Below are positions 63,758 through 64,000 of a stretch of DNA of 64,000 bases, one piece after another (the first letter of the stretch is position 1; the number at the start of each line of letters is the position of its first letter). The translations under genes were made by a program, and so were the position numbers. The stretch comes from Phoebastria nigripes (lineage: Eukaryota > Chordata > Aves > Procellariiformes > Diomedeidae), in contig JAYKAV010002967.1 of NCBI GenBank assembly GCA_035582835.1, positions 78,754 to 142,753 on the forward strand, in the 5' to 3' direction. Under the pieces are notes generated by a model. The model was given only the letters and a program-made list of their open reading frames with translations, was not told the origin of the DNA and ran no database searches.

Positions 63758-64000
63758 CCAGCTCTTCTTCTTTAGACTCTGTTCCTTATCATCGTCATGT
63801 GAATGCCCATAAATAAATCCTCCTACCTGGAAGTGACTGTCCCTACTCTAGGTGACCTGAATGGCCTCTCCTCAGAAAATCCTGACCACTGTATTAGGGC
63901 AAAATGTTGTTTATGAAACCACTACATTAAGAAAAGACTGATTTAAAAGGGATCCATCTGGAAAGACTTATAGTGAAAAGATGTAGCTAAAAGTCTGATA
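63758..64000. other. Non-coding tail, nothing recognised
   Basis: These last bases show no retroviral primer-binding site or coding sequence right after the LTR, and no other feature. Confidence 0.55.

Overview
The window looks like a stretch of bird nuclear genome, probably from a passerine. It is AT-rich and vertebrate-like, with no operons and no long open reading frames. Its recognisable content is sauropsid CR1 LINEs, with the typical tandem ATTCTATGAT-like or TGTGATTCTGTGA-like 3' ends, plus solo LTRs of endogenous retroviruses that resemble families I know from songbird genomes. I found no intact protein-coding gene, no tRNA, no rRNA and no CRISPR array. The simplest reading is an intergenic gene desert or the inside of a very long intron. 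About 25 single ambiguous bases (N) are scattered through it, which points to a draft assembly.

Layout. 0-5 kb: a truncated minus-strand LTR at the left edge (1-154), a doubtful exon-like minus-strand frame near 2.1 kb, a TG/TA microsatellite at 3.0 kb, and two unrecognised GC-richer blocks at 3.2-3.5 and 4.2-4.6 kb. 5-14 kb: an ancient CR1-type LINE body (about 5.69-6.80 kb, plus strand), a short duplicated tract at 6.9 kb, a MIR-like SINE (about 10.3-10.5 kb, minus) and an ancient CR1 3' end (about 13.5-13.9 kb, minus). 16-23 kb: two CR1 copies stacked head to tail (16.4-17.6 kb), an 80-bp tandem duplication in a TA/TG tract at 18.2 kb, a long AT array between direct repeats at 21.1-21.3 kb, and a third CR1 3' end at 22.2-22.5 kb. 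31-42 kb: a minus-strand solo LTR (31661-32182), a broken coding-like frame at 36.1-36.7 kb, and a 980-bp solo LTR with a perfect 5-bp target-site duplication (40752-41731). 51-64 kb: a purine-rich tract at 51.1 kb, an ancient CR1 fragment at 52.3-52.6 kb, a GC-rich block at 56.1-56.6 kb, a faint MIR-like tract at 60.2 kb, and a plus-strand solo LTR (63163-63757).

What works together. Three LTRs (1-154, 31661-32182, 63163-63757) belong to one family. The two complete copies keep a CRE-like TGACGTCA next to a TATA box, so these are the only places where the sequence shows a recognisable promoter layout. The 40752-41731 LTR belongs to a different family with its own TATA-like and AATAAA signals and an internal 45-49-bp repeat. 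No gag, pol or env sequence lies beside any of them, so all appear to be recombination remnants or isolated LTRs. I did not find a new multi-gene biological system here. The findings below are the structures I think deserve a second look.
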